Shown: positions 1 through 12,499 of the stretch, one piece after another
How positions within the stretch are numbered: position 1 is the stretch's first letter
How the letters are laid out: each line of letters opens with the position of its first letter
Source: Torymus aiolomorphi
Taxonomy: Eukaryota; Arthropoda; Insecta; Hymenoptera; Torymidae
Reading direction: 5' to 3'
DNA length: 64,000 bases
NCBI GenBank assembly: GCA_036365515.1
Contig: CM070874.1
Location: 112,579,235 to 112,643,234, forward strand
Position numbers and translations under genes: made by a program
The notes under the pieces: generated by a model
What the model saw: the letters and a program-made list of their open reading frames with translations, nothing else
Told to the model about the DNA's origin: nothing
Database searches by the model: none

Positions 1-260
1 TTTAGCTGTCGATTCAATTACCACGACAGAGTGAAAAACATGACGCGCGCGCGCAAGTGCGAGGAGATGCGGTGACGATGAGGAGGAGGAGATGTGTGTA
101 AGAGGTTTGGCAAATATTGTGCGCGTATATAAGTATAGGTACGGCCTTGCTGTTGTGACGTGGATCGATGTGAATAGATGTGTGAGTCTTATAGGAGACG
201 AGAATAGGAGAATTGTGTTGAATAGGGTAGACAATGAGCAAACTGTGTAGAAACTGGAGA
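1..260. other. Right flank of a GC island cut by the window edge
   Basis: The segment starts with a CG-dinucleotide run (about 44-55) and then becomes G- and T-rich (GATGAGGAGGAGGAGATG near 76-95). That matches the right-hand half of the islands described further along. No coding frame here looks like a protein. Confidence 0.4.
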
Positions 261-1569
261 ATATGGTTGCGCGGAAAAATTAGGTTTGTTTTTAGAATTG
301 ATTTGCTGAGAATTGGCTCTGTATGTTGACATTATAAGATTACAATTATATATGCGATGGTATAATTTAGTAAATGCACATAGTTTACAATCAGATACTT
401 ATAATAGAATAAAAATTGTATTTCAACACTAATTTTTTACGAACAAATATTATTTTAAAAAAATGATCATTATCTTAGATCTAAAAATGATTTTTGTTCT
501 AGTTATTATATTTTACTGTTTAATTTATATTAGTTTCTAAATTTTTTAGTTAATAAGTTTATTTTGTAAGTTTATTAACCAGCCTATGTACAGGTAACTT
601 TTGTTTACCTGGTAATAATAAATAAATTAATAAATTAATAAATAAATATCAATACCATTCTTTAACGTATTCGATTTTTTGTATAATAAGTAATACGTTT
701 AATGTTGAATAGTAAATTTTGAAATATTATCTCCAGTGATTGTATTTATTTTAAAAATTGTTTTGATTACGTCTAATATGCAAAGCAATCAGCATGCTTC
801 ATTAGATTCGAAAGACACTACGTTTGTTTGTCAACGAGATGAGACTTTTGTTACATTAATGATTTATTTGGTTTTGATCAACGTAATACTTATAAAATAC
901 GTGATATCGTAAGGAATGCAGATTAGTTTTAATTGTGTGAATGTAAAGTAATTAATGAAGAAAGGATATATTTTTTATATTTAGCATAACGCTCTACCTA
1001 CATAATAGGTTAAGTTTTAGGATGATTAAACGATTATTTGCGTCACCCTATACGCAATTCACATTAACTGCTTTGTCATTGCATTTGTTCAAAACATTCT
1101 TCGCTAGAACAACACTTTCACGCTGATTTCTCACTTGGTAAGACTTGTTTATAAAAATACATTGTATAACGAGAAAAAAAATTGTTATTTTTAACAAAAG
1201 TAAATTCTTGCAAAGTCGCAAGTTATTCTATTATAAGCTGATTAAATATTATACTGAGCTACATCTTCAAGAAAATAATGCATAAATTCTATATTATTCA
1301 TGAAAGCTCTTTGCACCAATATGCAATAAAAAACCGCTGCTAACTAAACTGCTTTAGCAGAATGCTTTCTCAAAAAGAATTGATAAATTACATCAAATTA
1401 CTTTTTTAAATGTACATTTTGATACAAAATTTCATTCTTCCTGCATATCTGATTTTCCATAAATACGATTATTCAAAATGATCAAGAAAATTATATTTAA
1501 AATAGTTATGTAGTAATTATTAAATTGCAAATTAAAAAGTTTAAGGTATTATCACATGCTATTTATTGA
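261..1569. other. AT-rich spacer, nothing recognised
   Basis: This is strongly AT-rich DNA with short A/T runs and (TAAA)-like stretches around 610-645. I see no open frame of interest, no long inverted repeat and no RNA gene signature. Confidence 0.6.
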
Positions 1570-1765
1570 ATTTATAAATTAATTGCATTTCTTCGAAATT
1601 TCTTCGGCGTTTTCTTCGAAAACCTGCTAACTCGGTGTTTGCTTCAAAATCCCGCCAACTCAGCGAAGACTTCGAAAATCCACCAACTTATAGAGTGGTT
1701 TCAAAAAACATATAACTCGACGAAGGTTCCAAATATCCTCTAACTCAGGCGTTTTTTTTCTTTAA
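1570..1765. repeat. Degenerate tandem repeat, unit about 35-37 bp
   Basis: The phrase 'cttcgaaaacc..ctaactcggcg' recurs about five times with substitutions: near 1612, 1645, 1670, 1702 and 1725 (variants CTGCTAACTCGG, CGCCAACTCAGCG, CACCAACTTATAG, ATAACTCGACG and TCTAACTCAGGCG). It looks like an old minisatellite and makes no protein. Confidence 0.6.
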
Positions 1766-1814
1766 TTTTGTAGTGGTAGCTCTAGGATGTTAAAGTACAA
1801 TTTCTGTATAACCG

Positions 1815-2250
1815 ATGAAAAAAATTATTTACGATTTTTCCATATTTTTCTTTATTTCTTTTTTACCGACTTAATAACATTTGATTGGACCGACAAAAAT
1901 ATGGATTGATAGGTAATTTCAAGATCTTTTAGAAAATGGGCCTAATTTCCACCGAAATCCAAACCCAGAGCCGAAAAAAATTATTTTCGATTTTCCATAT
2001 TTTTCTTTATTTTTTTTTTAACCCGGCGAAGAAAAAAAATTATTTCGATTTTTCCATATTTTTCTTTATTTTTTTTAATCGACTTAATAATATCCGATCG
2101 AGCCGAAAAAAATATGGGTAGATAGTAAATTTCAAGACCTTTTAGAAAATGGGCCTACTTCCGACCGATATCTAAATTCGACGACGAAAAAAAATTTCGA
2201 TTTTTCGATATTTTGCTTTATTTTTTTTAACCGACTTAATATTATCCGAT
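1815..2250. repeat. Diverged tandem repeat with units of roughly 100-200 bp
   Basis: Three to four related blocks repeat the order GAAAAAAATTATTT, CGATTTTTCCATATTTTTC, TTTATTTTTTTTAA, CGACTTAATA, ATCCGATC. A sub-block (AGATCTTTTAGAAAATGGGCCTA near 1920 and AGACCTTTTAGAAAATGGGCCTA near 2130) recurs about 210 bp apart. Short open frames here are products of the T-rich repeat and not genes. Confidence 0.65.
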
Positions 2251-2559
2251 CAACTAACGAGAAAGAATGATACATTATTTTCGCAAATTCATATAAATTT
2301 TCGATTAATTTCACAAAATATCATGAGCAACTATCAAATACGGACCATTGAAAGATTAATATATAGACACATCAAGATTAATAGATTTCATTATAACATA
2401 CGTGACGTGAACTAAATTCTATGAATAAACCTTACGTAAAAACTTCATTCAATCAAAACAGACATTTTTTTTATAAACCAACTAGGTTACATTTTGATAC
2501 GAAATCCTCATGTCAACATTAAAACCACAAGCTTCATTTTTCTCCCTAACGATCTAAAA

Positions 2560-3250
2560 ATTATTACAACCTGCTCAGCGTAAAACACTCTACCAACTAC
2601 ACAACTTACCGCCTACTCATTGTCGCATCCAGAGACGATCGCCGCTATATCATACGCTCATTCCGCAGAAAAAACAACAAACCTCTGTGTACACACTTGC
2701 ATACACACACCTCGACCATCCGTTTCCTCTTATCACTCGGCTTCTCCGCCGAGCAAAAGAAAAAACCTCTATCTCGCACAAAGACACCTGCGCGCCGCAT
2801 ATACATAGGATTAATTATCGCGAAAACCTCTCGTGTCCTCGTCGCAATTTTTCGTGATACACATGGCGCACGCATAGATCATCGATCACGAGGCCGTGCA
2901 CGCGAACTCGCGCAAATATTGACACTCATGCCTCGCGAGCGCTTATGTACGATCGCTCGAACGTTATGTGCATATACACGGCGAATATAATTTACGAGTA
3001 TATAGATAGGAGTAAGCGAGCGCAGATGGGAAAATGTGCATGTGTGAATATAGGTGCTCCGCGCGCGCGAGGGATGCGCATGTAGATGCATCATCGCGCT
3101 GAGCGTTAAAATCACCGTGACTTATACTGCGAATTGTAATAATTGTTGGTCGAGTGACGAATACACTGAGAGAAAGAAAGTAGTTGGAAAAATGTCATTT
3201 GTAGGTATATTTGAATTGGTTTCGTGATGATATTAGAATAACAAATTTGT
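2560..3250. other. GC island 1 with strand-composition flip
   Basis: The left part (2520-2720) is C/A-rich on the plus strand, the centre (about 2780-3080) is rich in CG and GCGC, and the right part (3000-3250) is G/T-rich. A minus-strand GTAAGT lies in the left flank (2604-2609). It resembles a promoter- or enhancer-like island, but no gene start is visible, so the regulatory role is inference. Confidence 0.4.
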
Positions 3251-3533
3251 TTGCCACCGTAAGCTGATTGAAGAAAAATTACAAAAAGAAATTTGTACTT
3301 CCCAAGTTCCCAATTTTATGTGTGTTTTTTCCTATTCTTTTTTGTTACAAAATACTAAATCATTTATTATAAAATCAACAACTTTCGATATCTTATATAA
3401 TATGCAATCAATTTATTTATAATGTGCACTTATTAATTTTAAGTGTAGTATATTAGTCAAGTGTAGTAATAGTATTTAGTACTATAATTTATTAATAAAA
3501 ATATCGAATACCTATGCAATAGTTTTAAATCTG

Positions 3534-4381
3534 CCACGTAAAAAAAATTACATTTGGCTTCAGTTTAGGAATAATATATTACGTATCTAGGCCGGAAAGT
3601 AGGATATTACATTCGCGTGTAGATTGCCGTTCGAGGCGAAGTCGAGGATGGCAAACACGCGAATATGATATTCTATTTTCCGACCGAGGTGCGTATACTA
3701 TTTTTCTTCATACCCTGGCTCGAAAGTTCGCCAAAACATACACGTTTTGCGGCCGGGAAATTGCAGGTTATAGTCACGTCATATACTGAAAACACGTGAC
3801 TGTAATATGCAATTTCCCGGCGCCAAACGTGCATGTTTTGGCGAACTTTCGGCCGGGGTATGATGAAATAATTCGGCCAGGATATGATGAAAAAAATTCT
3901 GTTTGGCTTCAATTTGGAAAAACTTATGCAATAAGACAATGCCAAACTTTCTAATTCGTGATAGAACTTTTTTGAAAAGTTTAGCAAACTTTTCCCGAAC
4001 TTATCACCAATTAATTTTTTAAGTGATGAAATTTAAGAAATGTTTTCCAAAACATTGGCGAAACTTAAAAGTTAAGAATAATTGTTCAATTCAAAAGAAA
4101 TTTTGAGTGTTTCCCCATCCACCTCCCTTAGTTCCGCACTTTGACTTATAGCTCGGACGGGACACTTTTACTCAAGTATTGTCATACGCCACCTATCGGT
4201 AGTCACTAGCACGTTATTTACGAAACTTAACGATTTACTTACGAAAATTTTACAAACTTTAACCAAACTTTTTAAAGCATATAATCGAAGTTTGGTATTG
4301 TCTCATTGCATAAGTTTTCCCAAACTTGAGTCAAACAAAACTTTTCCCAAACTTCTTTCAAACGTAATTTTTTTTACGCGG
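3534..4381. mobile_element. Outer MITE-like element with terminal inverted repeats, interrupted
   Basis: The left end (CCACGTAAAAAAAATTACAT from 3534) is the inverse of the right end (ATGTAATTTTTTTTACGTGG-like, ending 4381). The match continues inward on both sides through a shared 'AAAACTTATGCAATRAGACAAT' stretch (about 3922 on the left, about 4295 on the right, inverted). The left arm is split by a second insertion at about 3572-3892. I see no transposase frame, so it is non-autonomous. Confidence 0.75.
3572..3892. mobile_element. Palindromic element inserted in the 3534-4381 MITE
   Basis: It holds two hairpins. The first spans 3593-3682 (arms GGAAAGTAGGATATTA and TGATATTCTATTTTCC). The second spans 3703-3868 (arms with CGAAAGTTCGCCAAAACATR and its inverse). 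Removing 3572-3892 rejoins the left arm so that it matches the intact right arm of the outer element, which supports a later insertion. The start of the second hairpin matches an element at 28,629. Confidence 0.65.
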
Positions 4382-5339
4382 AAGACTTAAAACTATATTG
4401 CTCTATCAGCGCGTATTCTTCCGTCGATCTCAAAAATAGATTAGATGTTAGACGCACAGATGTACTTATTCAGGTGCGACATAAATAAAGTCTACGCACA
4501 AGAGACGTTATTTATTCTCTCTTATATCGCATATTATTATGCATCATATCATACAATCGATTATTATCTTCAAAATCCCCGATCCCAATAATTTCCATAA
4601 CGTGTGAATTCGCTCCCAACAGATCCGCGAACGCGATTACGATTTTTCTCTTATAATATCCGCGCTTCCGCCCGATATGCACGACTAAGCTCCGACTTCT
4701 AATCTGCATTGCGATATCCGGATGCGGGTCGCCATGGTAGATTCCCATAATACGGCGCTCCATTAGCCGATACTTGTTAAAATGCTCTGTAACGAATTTA
4801 ATTTCGTGCGAATTCGCGACTATGCAGACAGACTAACGATTGCACGGCACGGTAATAATGTCGTTAGAGCTCATTAGCATTAGAAAGATGTCTCCGCAAA
4901 TATGCCGATGTATATACGTAAAGGGATGTGTTATGATCTTCCCGCTGATGGATGATATGGCTGTTTGTTATCGAGACGATAATAACGTTAACCATTAGAC
5001 TTGATTATTTGAAGTTGAAAAGCGAATTATAGCTATCATTCGTTACTTAATATACAATATGCAATGAAATTGTAATCAATATGATATTTTCAAGCAAATT
5101 CTATACATCATTGACTTCGTGCAAACTACAGGTAACCTGCAGATTTCGATTAGAACTTCATTGTAGTGCTATTTTTGAGCATGCAAATGAATAAAAGGTG
5201 TATGCTAATATACGGAGAAATAACATACATCATAGTATCTAAAAAGTCAATATTTGCCGTTTATATTTATAAAATCAACGAAGCAAAATCTAAAATACTA
5301 AATAAATTATTATTGACAACTATAAAAGAAAAAATTTTC
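4382..5339. other. Mixed-composition spacer, nothing recognised
   Basis: AT-rich DNA with a moderately GC-balanced patch at 4,500-5,000. That patch contains an 83-codon minus-strand open frame with no recognisable domain, and I treat it as chance. There is no RNA gene or transposon end. Confidence 0.5.
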
Positions 5340-5920
5340 AACAAAATGTCACCACCATAACCCACCACGTCGCCGCACACCACTCGGCGACAAACAACAA
5401 ACATTCGCATCGCCTCCCTGCATAATAAAATAATTGTATTCATATACAGCGCGCAAGTGCGCACGCGCTACCATATATCCGAGAGAGAGAAAGAGAGCGA
5501 AATAAAAACGCGTCGGCTAATATGAAAACAGTTTTTCAAGGCTGCTCTTTATTTGTGCGTGCGCGCGCGCGTGCGCTTCGCGTACATCTGCTGCTGCCAT
5601 CCCTGTGCAATTGACCACTTTTCTTCCTGGAATCGCTCGGTGCGCGCACGGTGTTACCGTATTATCGTTCCCCGCGCGCACTCGTGAATGATCATCTGCG
5701 ATGACTTTTTTTCCATAGCCGTGCGCGCGTGTCTTTGTCCGCGAGGAAGAAGGAGAGTATAATTTTAATGGAATTAAGGCGGGTTCAGGTGATGTCGGGC
5801 TGAATTATGATGTAGCTTTTTGATTAATTAATGGGTGGCACTTGTGTGGAGTGAGTGAGATTCTGTAATAGTTACGCGGTTGTTTACGGTACAGGACCCG
5901 GGCGGTTGATGAGTTTTAAT
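5340..5920. other. GC island 2 with strand-composition flip
   Basis: In 5341-5400 I count 25 C against 7 G. In 5821-5880 I count 20 G against 5 C. Between them lies a CpG-rich core with GAGAGA and CGCGCGCG runs (5,480-5,680). No exon is recognised. Confidence 0.45.
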
Positions 5921-6149
5921 AAAGTAATTTGGGTATGAAATTGTTAGTGAAATTGATCAAGTTTCTTTCAAAAATTGTAAATATATATTTTTATTACATT
6001 TTAATTCGAAGCAACAATATATCAATAAAAACGGCAACATATGTAAAAACGCAGTCTCATTATTATAATGACTTTTTAATTCATTTTCTTACGAAAAAAA
6101 CACATACATTCGAAAGAGATAGCCTTCATGATTTTCCATTCGAGGATAC

Positions 6150-6660
6150 CTACTTAACCTCCGCGTATATACGTACAAATTGCCGAAGGTATCGATCGCG
6201 GTCTGGAATATAATTGCCGGCGACAAGTGCCACGTAACGCGTTAAACGGTTCGATCGCTGTAACGTATCTACGTGCAGCACATGTGCATCGTGTGTGTCT
6301 GTGTGTGTGTGTGTGTGTGGGTGTGTGTGTGTGTGGGTATGTGTGTGTACGTGCCGGCTGTCGCGGGTCGCCGCAGAGCTTTTACGATCGGTTATGCACA
6401 CGCGGGCCCGCATTTAGCCGCGATTAGTATCTATTTTTCTTTTCGAGAACGAGAAAACGGGATGCGCGTGAGTATGCATGTGTGTGTGTGTATATGTCGG
6501 TACGAAGGTATTACTTTTGCGGTAACTGTTACGCGCACACGAGAGAGAAAGATGGCTAATGGGTTTCGGATTTTAACGGCGATGGGGGTTAGTTTTTGCG
6601 TTGGGAATGGGCATGTGGGATTGATTTTTATGATTGAGGTAGAGATTTGTTATTTTTAAA
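6150..6660. other. GC island 3 with a (TG)n microsatellite
   Basis: A CpG-rich island that contains a nearly pure (TG)n tract at about 6290-6350 and a second short one at 6479-6492. The right side (6550-6640) is G/T-rich. The long open frames across it are repeat-driven. Confidence 0.5.
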
Positions 6661-7049
6661 AGAAGGTCTTTAGTTTTAAAAAGAATTTAGTGTGAAAACA
6701 TGTGTGATTACAATAAATTGTAACATTTCTTGTACCTAATGCTACACTGAAAAAATATTATGCTGATAATTAAAATGTTATCACGTAAAGCCAATACTTA
6801 ACTATAACATTTTATTTTCTTATTTATATAAACAAGTTTTTAAAACTATATTTTTAACAATAATTACGAAACAATTATATCTATAGCAGTAGAAAAAGAT
6901 AGACATGGTAAGACATATAATCTGATTTTTGAAAAATATTATTCACGGTTCTTTCCTGTTTCAGATCTTATATACTTATGATCTTTAATTTACTTTTAAT
7001 TTCGTAACCAGCTTTCTTTCGTTTTATATCTTACCATGTAAAAATCATT
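6661..7049. other. AT-rich spacer, nothing recognised
   Basis: It contains a CTACACTGAAAAAATATT motif at about 6742 that resembles the terminus of the MITE at 28,222. No matching second end is visible. Nothing else stands out. Confidence 0.45.
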
Positions 7050-8110
7050 ACAAAGTGATACAAATAACACATCCAATGACCAATGCCCAACTGACAACAA
7101 TAACTTGTACGCAATTAATAACCATTAACCACTCCCACCCAAAAAACTACCTCAAAAAAAAAAACTACTCGCTCGCTGTCCTCGGTCTCCAAACGTGCAG
7201 CCACACAGCATTAACGACTGATTACCGTGCTTTTTGCATCTACCGTATACACATAAACTCTCGGTACACCGCGTCGAGTGATACGTTATTTCCTCTTACT
7301 CCGCTCTCGCCACTGATACAAAAAGCTTCCGAAATATACATCGGCGACGAAACGGGCATCAGCACAAATCTCACTGCGCGCGGGCAAAAAGAACGCACAC
7401 ATCACGGTATACATATATATAAAAACCGTGCTGACATCTCTCCCGATCGAACTTTCATCTCCTTAAAACTCCGAAATCCGTGGCCCTGTCGCAAAAGAAA
7501 CGCACGCACCTCTTCTCGTTAACGATCGCACACGCGCGCTTTGTCGCGTGTCGCGAAACCTCTTTTTCCCCCCCGTGAGCGCGCATGCGCGCATGCCCAA
7601 ATCCGCGCGTACGCTTTTTGCGCAGGCGCAGAGGGCCGAATACAGCTGCGCGCGCCATTTACGGCCCTAGCCGTATGTATCGCGCGCGCGTTTTTTGCCT
7701 ACGATTGATCGCGGCCGATCAATCGCCGATTAATTTAAGCGGGTAAACATTCTCTCGATCGGTCGGCTGTTGAGGTACCGTTGATGCGCGCTGCGAAGGC
7801 GATTGACACGAATACGTCGCATTAAGGAGCGGAAGAAAAAAGGGTTTCGCGGTGCGCGCGGCGAAGGGCTCGCTCTCCAATCAGATCGCGACACGTGGCG
7901 GCGAATTCGTTAATTTTTATTGCCACAGAAGTATATAGTGTGTTATATTTTTATCGAGGCTATTGATACGCGCGGTGCTGGTATATGGAGAGAGAGAGAG
8001 AGAGAGAGAGAAAGATTGAGAGACGGTCGGGGAAAAAGAGAAATGGGGGTTTGATGGGTGTAAGTCGAGTGTACATATTTTTTAGGACGCGTAATTGTGG
8101 TCCTGTTAAT
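7050..8110. other. GC island 4, large, with a (GA)n tract
   Basis: The left flank 7060-7190 is C/A-rich (runs such as CACTCCCACCC). The core 7,490-7,900 is dense in GCGC. A (GA)n tract lies at 7987-8011, and the right flank 8040-8120 is G/T-rich (GGGGGTTTGATGGGTG). It is promoter- or enhancer-like, but no gene is attached. Confidence 0.45.
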
Positions 8111-8369
8111 GTCAATTATATGGCATAAGAACTAAAGGTTTATTGAGAGAGCGTTACGTTATGGTAAAAAGAAATTTTACAAGATTCGAGCGATAAGGCG
8201 AATGTTAATGAAGATATTGTTATCGAGAAGCTAAACACTTTATAGTAATTTGTTTACTCATGACTTCTGAAAATTACCATTAACAATCGGAGGTCAAGCT
8301 TCTAACGTTTGCACAAAGCTTTTCTAATGGAAATAGGTAAACACAAAAAAGCAGTTACATCCAGACCCC

Positions 8370-9100
8370 TTACGCAGACGATTTACGTCAAACCAAACAC
8401 TCGTCGGTGTAACTATATAATAAAAATAATTAACTGTCCTAATATTCCAGGAAACTAAAAGGAAATACAATATTTACCTAACCGTATTATTATTATTTTA
8501 CCGTATCTCTGTTATTAAAAAATATTTAACTGTTTTCATCCGCCCGACAATTGCAATTAAACACAGTCACTGCAAACAAAGATTCTTAGGAAAAAAAAAA
8601 ATCGCACCGCGATCGCGCACTATTATAATCCGCGTAGGCGCGTGAACAAACGTACACATCTGTCGAATGAAAATACACGATTCCGAGAAAGTACGGAATA
8701 CATGATTTTTTTTTTCTTCTTTTTGTCGCCGCGGCGCTGCTGCTGCCTGTGTTTGCTTTTCCCTATCAAGAGATCGTTAAAATAGCCTTCCACAAAGATT
8801 TCGGGCGCTGACAATAGTAATATATAAACTGGAACGATCAACACACGTGTGTCACATAATATGTAAAACAGACGAGGAAAGACAAACTTTTGACGTCGGA
8901 AGTGGGATGACAGAGAGCCATTGAATTCACCTTACAGATATTACACACACGCGCACAGGTGTCTTCTTTGCTTTCTCGCGCGCGGAGACACAACACACAC
9001 GTGATGCCTATAGGTAACGCGCGCATGGCAAGAAAGTATTATTACGTACGTAACGAACTTTGCGTATAATATATACACGCGCGCGAGCGATAACCGCAGG
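8370..9100. other. GC island 5
   Basis: CpG and CA/TG-rich DNA with GCTGCTGC and CGCGCGCG patches. The core lies at 8,610-9,080. I see no RNA or protein gene. Confidence 0.35.
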
Positions 9101-9779
9101 AAGTAATGACTATTGAACGGTTTTAAACCGTCTCCTCCTCTCTGTCTCTCCCTCTTTGTGATGTATATTCGCGCGGCAGATTATCAAACATCGCTCGCGT
9201 TTATTGTGCTTCTCGGAATCTTAAATAAAATTATTTCAGTCGGATTAGTTTTCAATATATTAAACCTTTTCTTTTGTGCTCTTTGTGTGCTCTCGACCAT
9301 CGCTGTTGGTTTTGCTCCACTGGGTTATTATTCCGTGCACTGGTGTTTAAATATTATTCCGTGCTACTTTTTGTACCCGATAACGATCGCGTTGGATTAC
9401 CATGAGTTGGTGCTTGTGTTTTTAAAAATATTGGAATACGCTCATGACGATTTTCATTGAATGAATACTTACATAGACAAGCAATGTACCTCGCGAATTG
9501 GTATTCGTGAATCGAAAGTTGTATTATACACTTGATCTATGTACCTTGCAAACAAGTGTCTGATTACAACCGGTTTCTATATATGAAATACCTAATTGGT
9601 TGTTCAAAGTAATTTTTTTTTATCGCTTCAAATTATTTTTGTCTCAACGTCACTTTTGTCTTCACATGTTCTTTGAACGTTAGGCAAACGAAAATCTATA
9701 TTTACAGGAATTAAAGTATATATATTATTCTTAAATTATTTATAATAAAAATGTGATCATACGTAATTTTACATCACCA
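9101..9779. other. Spacer with one unsupported hydrophobic open frame
   Basis: A T-rich stretch opens a hydrophobic frame (ATG at 9161 to a stop at 9460, about 100 codons). It has no recognised domain, splice context or family. T-rich DNA produces such frames by chance, so it is not called a gene. Confidence 0.4.
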
Positions 9780-10480
9780 ATCCGATAGCCAGATGCATAT
9801 CCACTATAGTATTCGACACCTCTCGCAAGCAGCTATAAAATCCTAATTAAAATTTAACCGTGCATAGCGCTTAACAAATCAAGCGTATATAACCGAACCA
9901 CTGCCAATCCAGCCAGCAATAAATCCACCCTCTATCTCCGATCTCTCAACAATTTACGCAACCGATTATACCCCAGCTTACACATACTCCCAGGCCCGAA
10001 AAGCGCCGCATTCCCCGTATCTAACTACTCCTTAGCGCCATCAAACTCGCCGTTTCCATGCGTCGGGCAAATTGGCTGCGGTCTTTTTTTCTCATAGATC
10101 GCGGCTTAATTTATATATATACGCATTGCGGGAACGTGAAATTCCAAGATTCTCACAGCACAATGCGGGCGCGCAAGCGCGCGAGTGTGTATGTGTGTAC
10201 GCGATATTAAAAAACCCGCGGCTTCGAGAACTCCGCGCGCAGATGCGTATCGTATATATACGTGATGTCGAAGAAACGTAAGTGTACGAGTATAGGAGAG
10301 GATAGGAGAAAGGATAGGAAATGGTATTAGAGAGGAGTTAGGACACCTGCCGATGCATATTCATGCCGATGATCCGTGCCGCGCAATGATGCGACTGGTA
10401 TAATACGTGAAGTATGGTGGTATACACGTGTGGATTGGATATGGGCGAGGAAGTGGAACCGGAAGATTCTGCTGGTTCCG
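9780..10480. other. GC island 6 with strand-composition flip
   Basis: The left flank 9,890-10,020 is C/A-rich (CCAATCCAGCCAGCAATAAA). The right flank 10,270-10,480 is G-rich (AGGAGAGGATAGGAGAAAGG). A GTAAGTGTA splice-donor-like motif lies at 10,278. Confidence 0.45.
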
Positions 10481-10739
10481 TTCGAGGATGTTGAATTATA
10501 GACGTACCGGACGTCTTATAAGGACATGAATTGAATTGATAGCGTGGGAAAATCTATAACTTAACTTATAAAACGTTCGATTTTCTATTGGATACGAGAA
10601 TATGGAATTCGGTTGGAGTACCTACTATTCCGTCAAGACTGTCGCACGGATTGTTGGAAAATTTTCGAAGGTAGCAATGACTCCTCTTCATAAGGTACGG
10701 AAATACTAGGTCACACGTTTTTGTGTTGATTCTGGCAAT

Positions 10740-11480
10740 AAATATGTCGGATTTAGAAATCAAGCGAGGCGCGCGATACACAGCGCGACGATGGTCTCCA
10801 GATGTTCGGTTTCCTTTTTCCAGATTGTTAATCAAATTTATACAAATCACTCGATAAAAATCTCGCGATGCTTATCAATGTGTGTAGCTGCGTGTGTAAT
10901 GAAATATAGGTATCGTATATATAATCTGACTTTTTTTTTAATTATTAACAATCGTATAGTATCATGTGCTTCATTTTTAAGAAAAGCTGGTTCGAAATTT
11001 GCAAGTAATCATTGAACGGCTCTCGGAGCTCTCGTAATAATACTATAATCGAGGCGCATGAATAACAAATACACCGAGAACCTGTCGAAAAATCCGGCCT
11101 TATTGAGACGCAATCTGTCACGTGCGCGCTCGTCTCTCCCCTCGAAAAAACGACCTAAGAAAGTGCTCGTCAAGGAGCGGTCACGTAAGCCCGTTCGCAG
11201 ATAATATTTCACCTACTTTTCGAGCCACGCACAAAATCGTTATTGCGCGCGCGTTCGCCGTAATCAATGCTTTTAAAGAAATTTAATTAACTCGCGTATA
11301 TGTATCGAGCGACTTCTCGGAATCACGTTTGCATGTTAATTTGCCTCTCTCGATGACGATGGAACGTTCGAGAGACCGGAGAACGCTCGAAAGACACCAC
11401 GTAATTTATTTGAGGTGAGGGGGAAAAACATTAAACAAAGTCGGACTCTTGTAATTGTTTATATCGCGTTTATGCAAATT
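10740..11480. other. GC island 7, weak
   Basis: Moderate GC with CpG clusters at 10,765-10,800 and 11,110-11,250. The strand flip is less clear than at the other islands. No gene is recognised. Confidence 0.3.
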
Positions 11481-12499
11481 CAGGCGAGAAGGAACTGATC
11501 GCTGAATTTCCTTCGTGTTTAAGCCTGCGCTTGCGGTGACGCGTGTGTACGTTTGGACAGGTGTATACATATTGCCGTGCGATCAGCCTTCGATTCGTAA
11601 TTGTATTGCATATACAAATAAAATGGAAAAACTTAGGGTAAGTTATGGTGTTAATTTAAATAATGTCGCGTTTGTAAATTGTGTAAAATGTATTTGGAAT
11701 TTTTTAGGTAAAATGATTAAATATCAATGTAAAATATATAGCGTTTCTAGGATACCTATTATAGATATGTAAAACTGATTACATTAAGTATCTCTTATAT
11801 AAGCCTATGACCGAATTTCGAAAAAAATTTATAAAAATATTGCGATATTTTATTTTGTATATATCCATATACACAAATGAATACAATTCAAATCATTGTT
11901 ACATACAACTTATCGTGCAGTATTTATGAAAATTTCTTAATTGCGTATCAATATATTCATTCGAAATATGTTTATATTGCAATCTTATCAAAGAATGATC
12001 GTGTTTTTTAATTAAAAAAAATATTTGGTGTACTTAAAATTGACTCACCATGAAGCTGAATGTTCGAAAATATTTAATATGTTTGCACTAAATCTCGAAA
12101 TAATGTAAACATGGTTTATTTTTAATGAAAATAACTTACGCAATCTGAATAATCGTGAATGCCGAAATAATAATTAAAACAAAAATATTTCTTTTGATTA
12201 AGAATTTATCAGGTTTATCAGTGAATCAGTCTTACTGATTCACGTATTGTCTGTATTTCTTACGCTTAATTATAACACTGAATGCTGAGCTGGAGAACAG
12301 CGATGCTCTTTAAATAATGAGCAAGTATTTTTAAGGAATATTGTAAAAGTATTGAACGACAATAAACAATATATAAGATACGAGATATAACAATAGCAGT
12401 AAATTACCGTCCATTTATTTAATCAAATCGCTTAAATAAAATTAAAACTGCGAAAAAACATTTTCTGCGGATAGAACCACAAGCATTTTCATTAATTCT
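11481..12499. other. AT-rich spacer with a short hairpin
   Basis: The only structure seen is a short perfect hairpin, GTGAATCAGT...ACTGATTCAC, at about 12,219-12,243. Its stem of about 10 bp is too short to call an RNA gene. Confidence 0.45.

Noticed and set aside
4512..4763. 83-codon minus-strand ATG frame
   Set aside because: Balanced composition makes it the best looking of the small frames at 1-23 kb, but it has no domain, no partner exon and no upstream signal.
9113..9460. 115-codon hydrophobic open frame on the plus strand
   Set aside because: The frame opens with TTG (first ATG 9161). It lies in T-rich DNA that yields Leu, Ile and Phe codons by chance, and it has no recognised domain or splice context.
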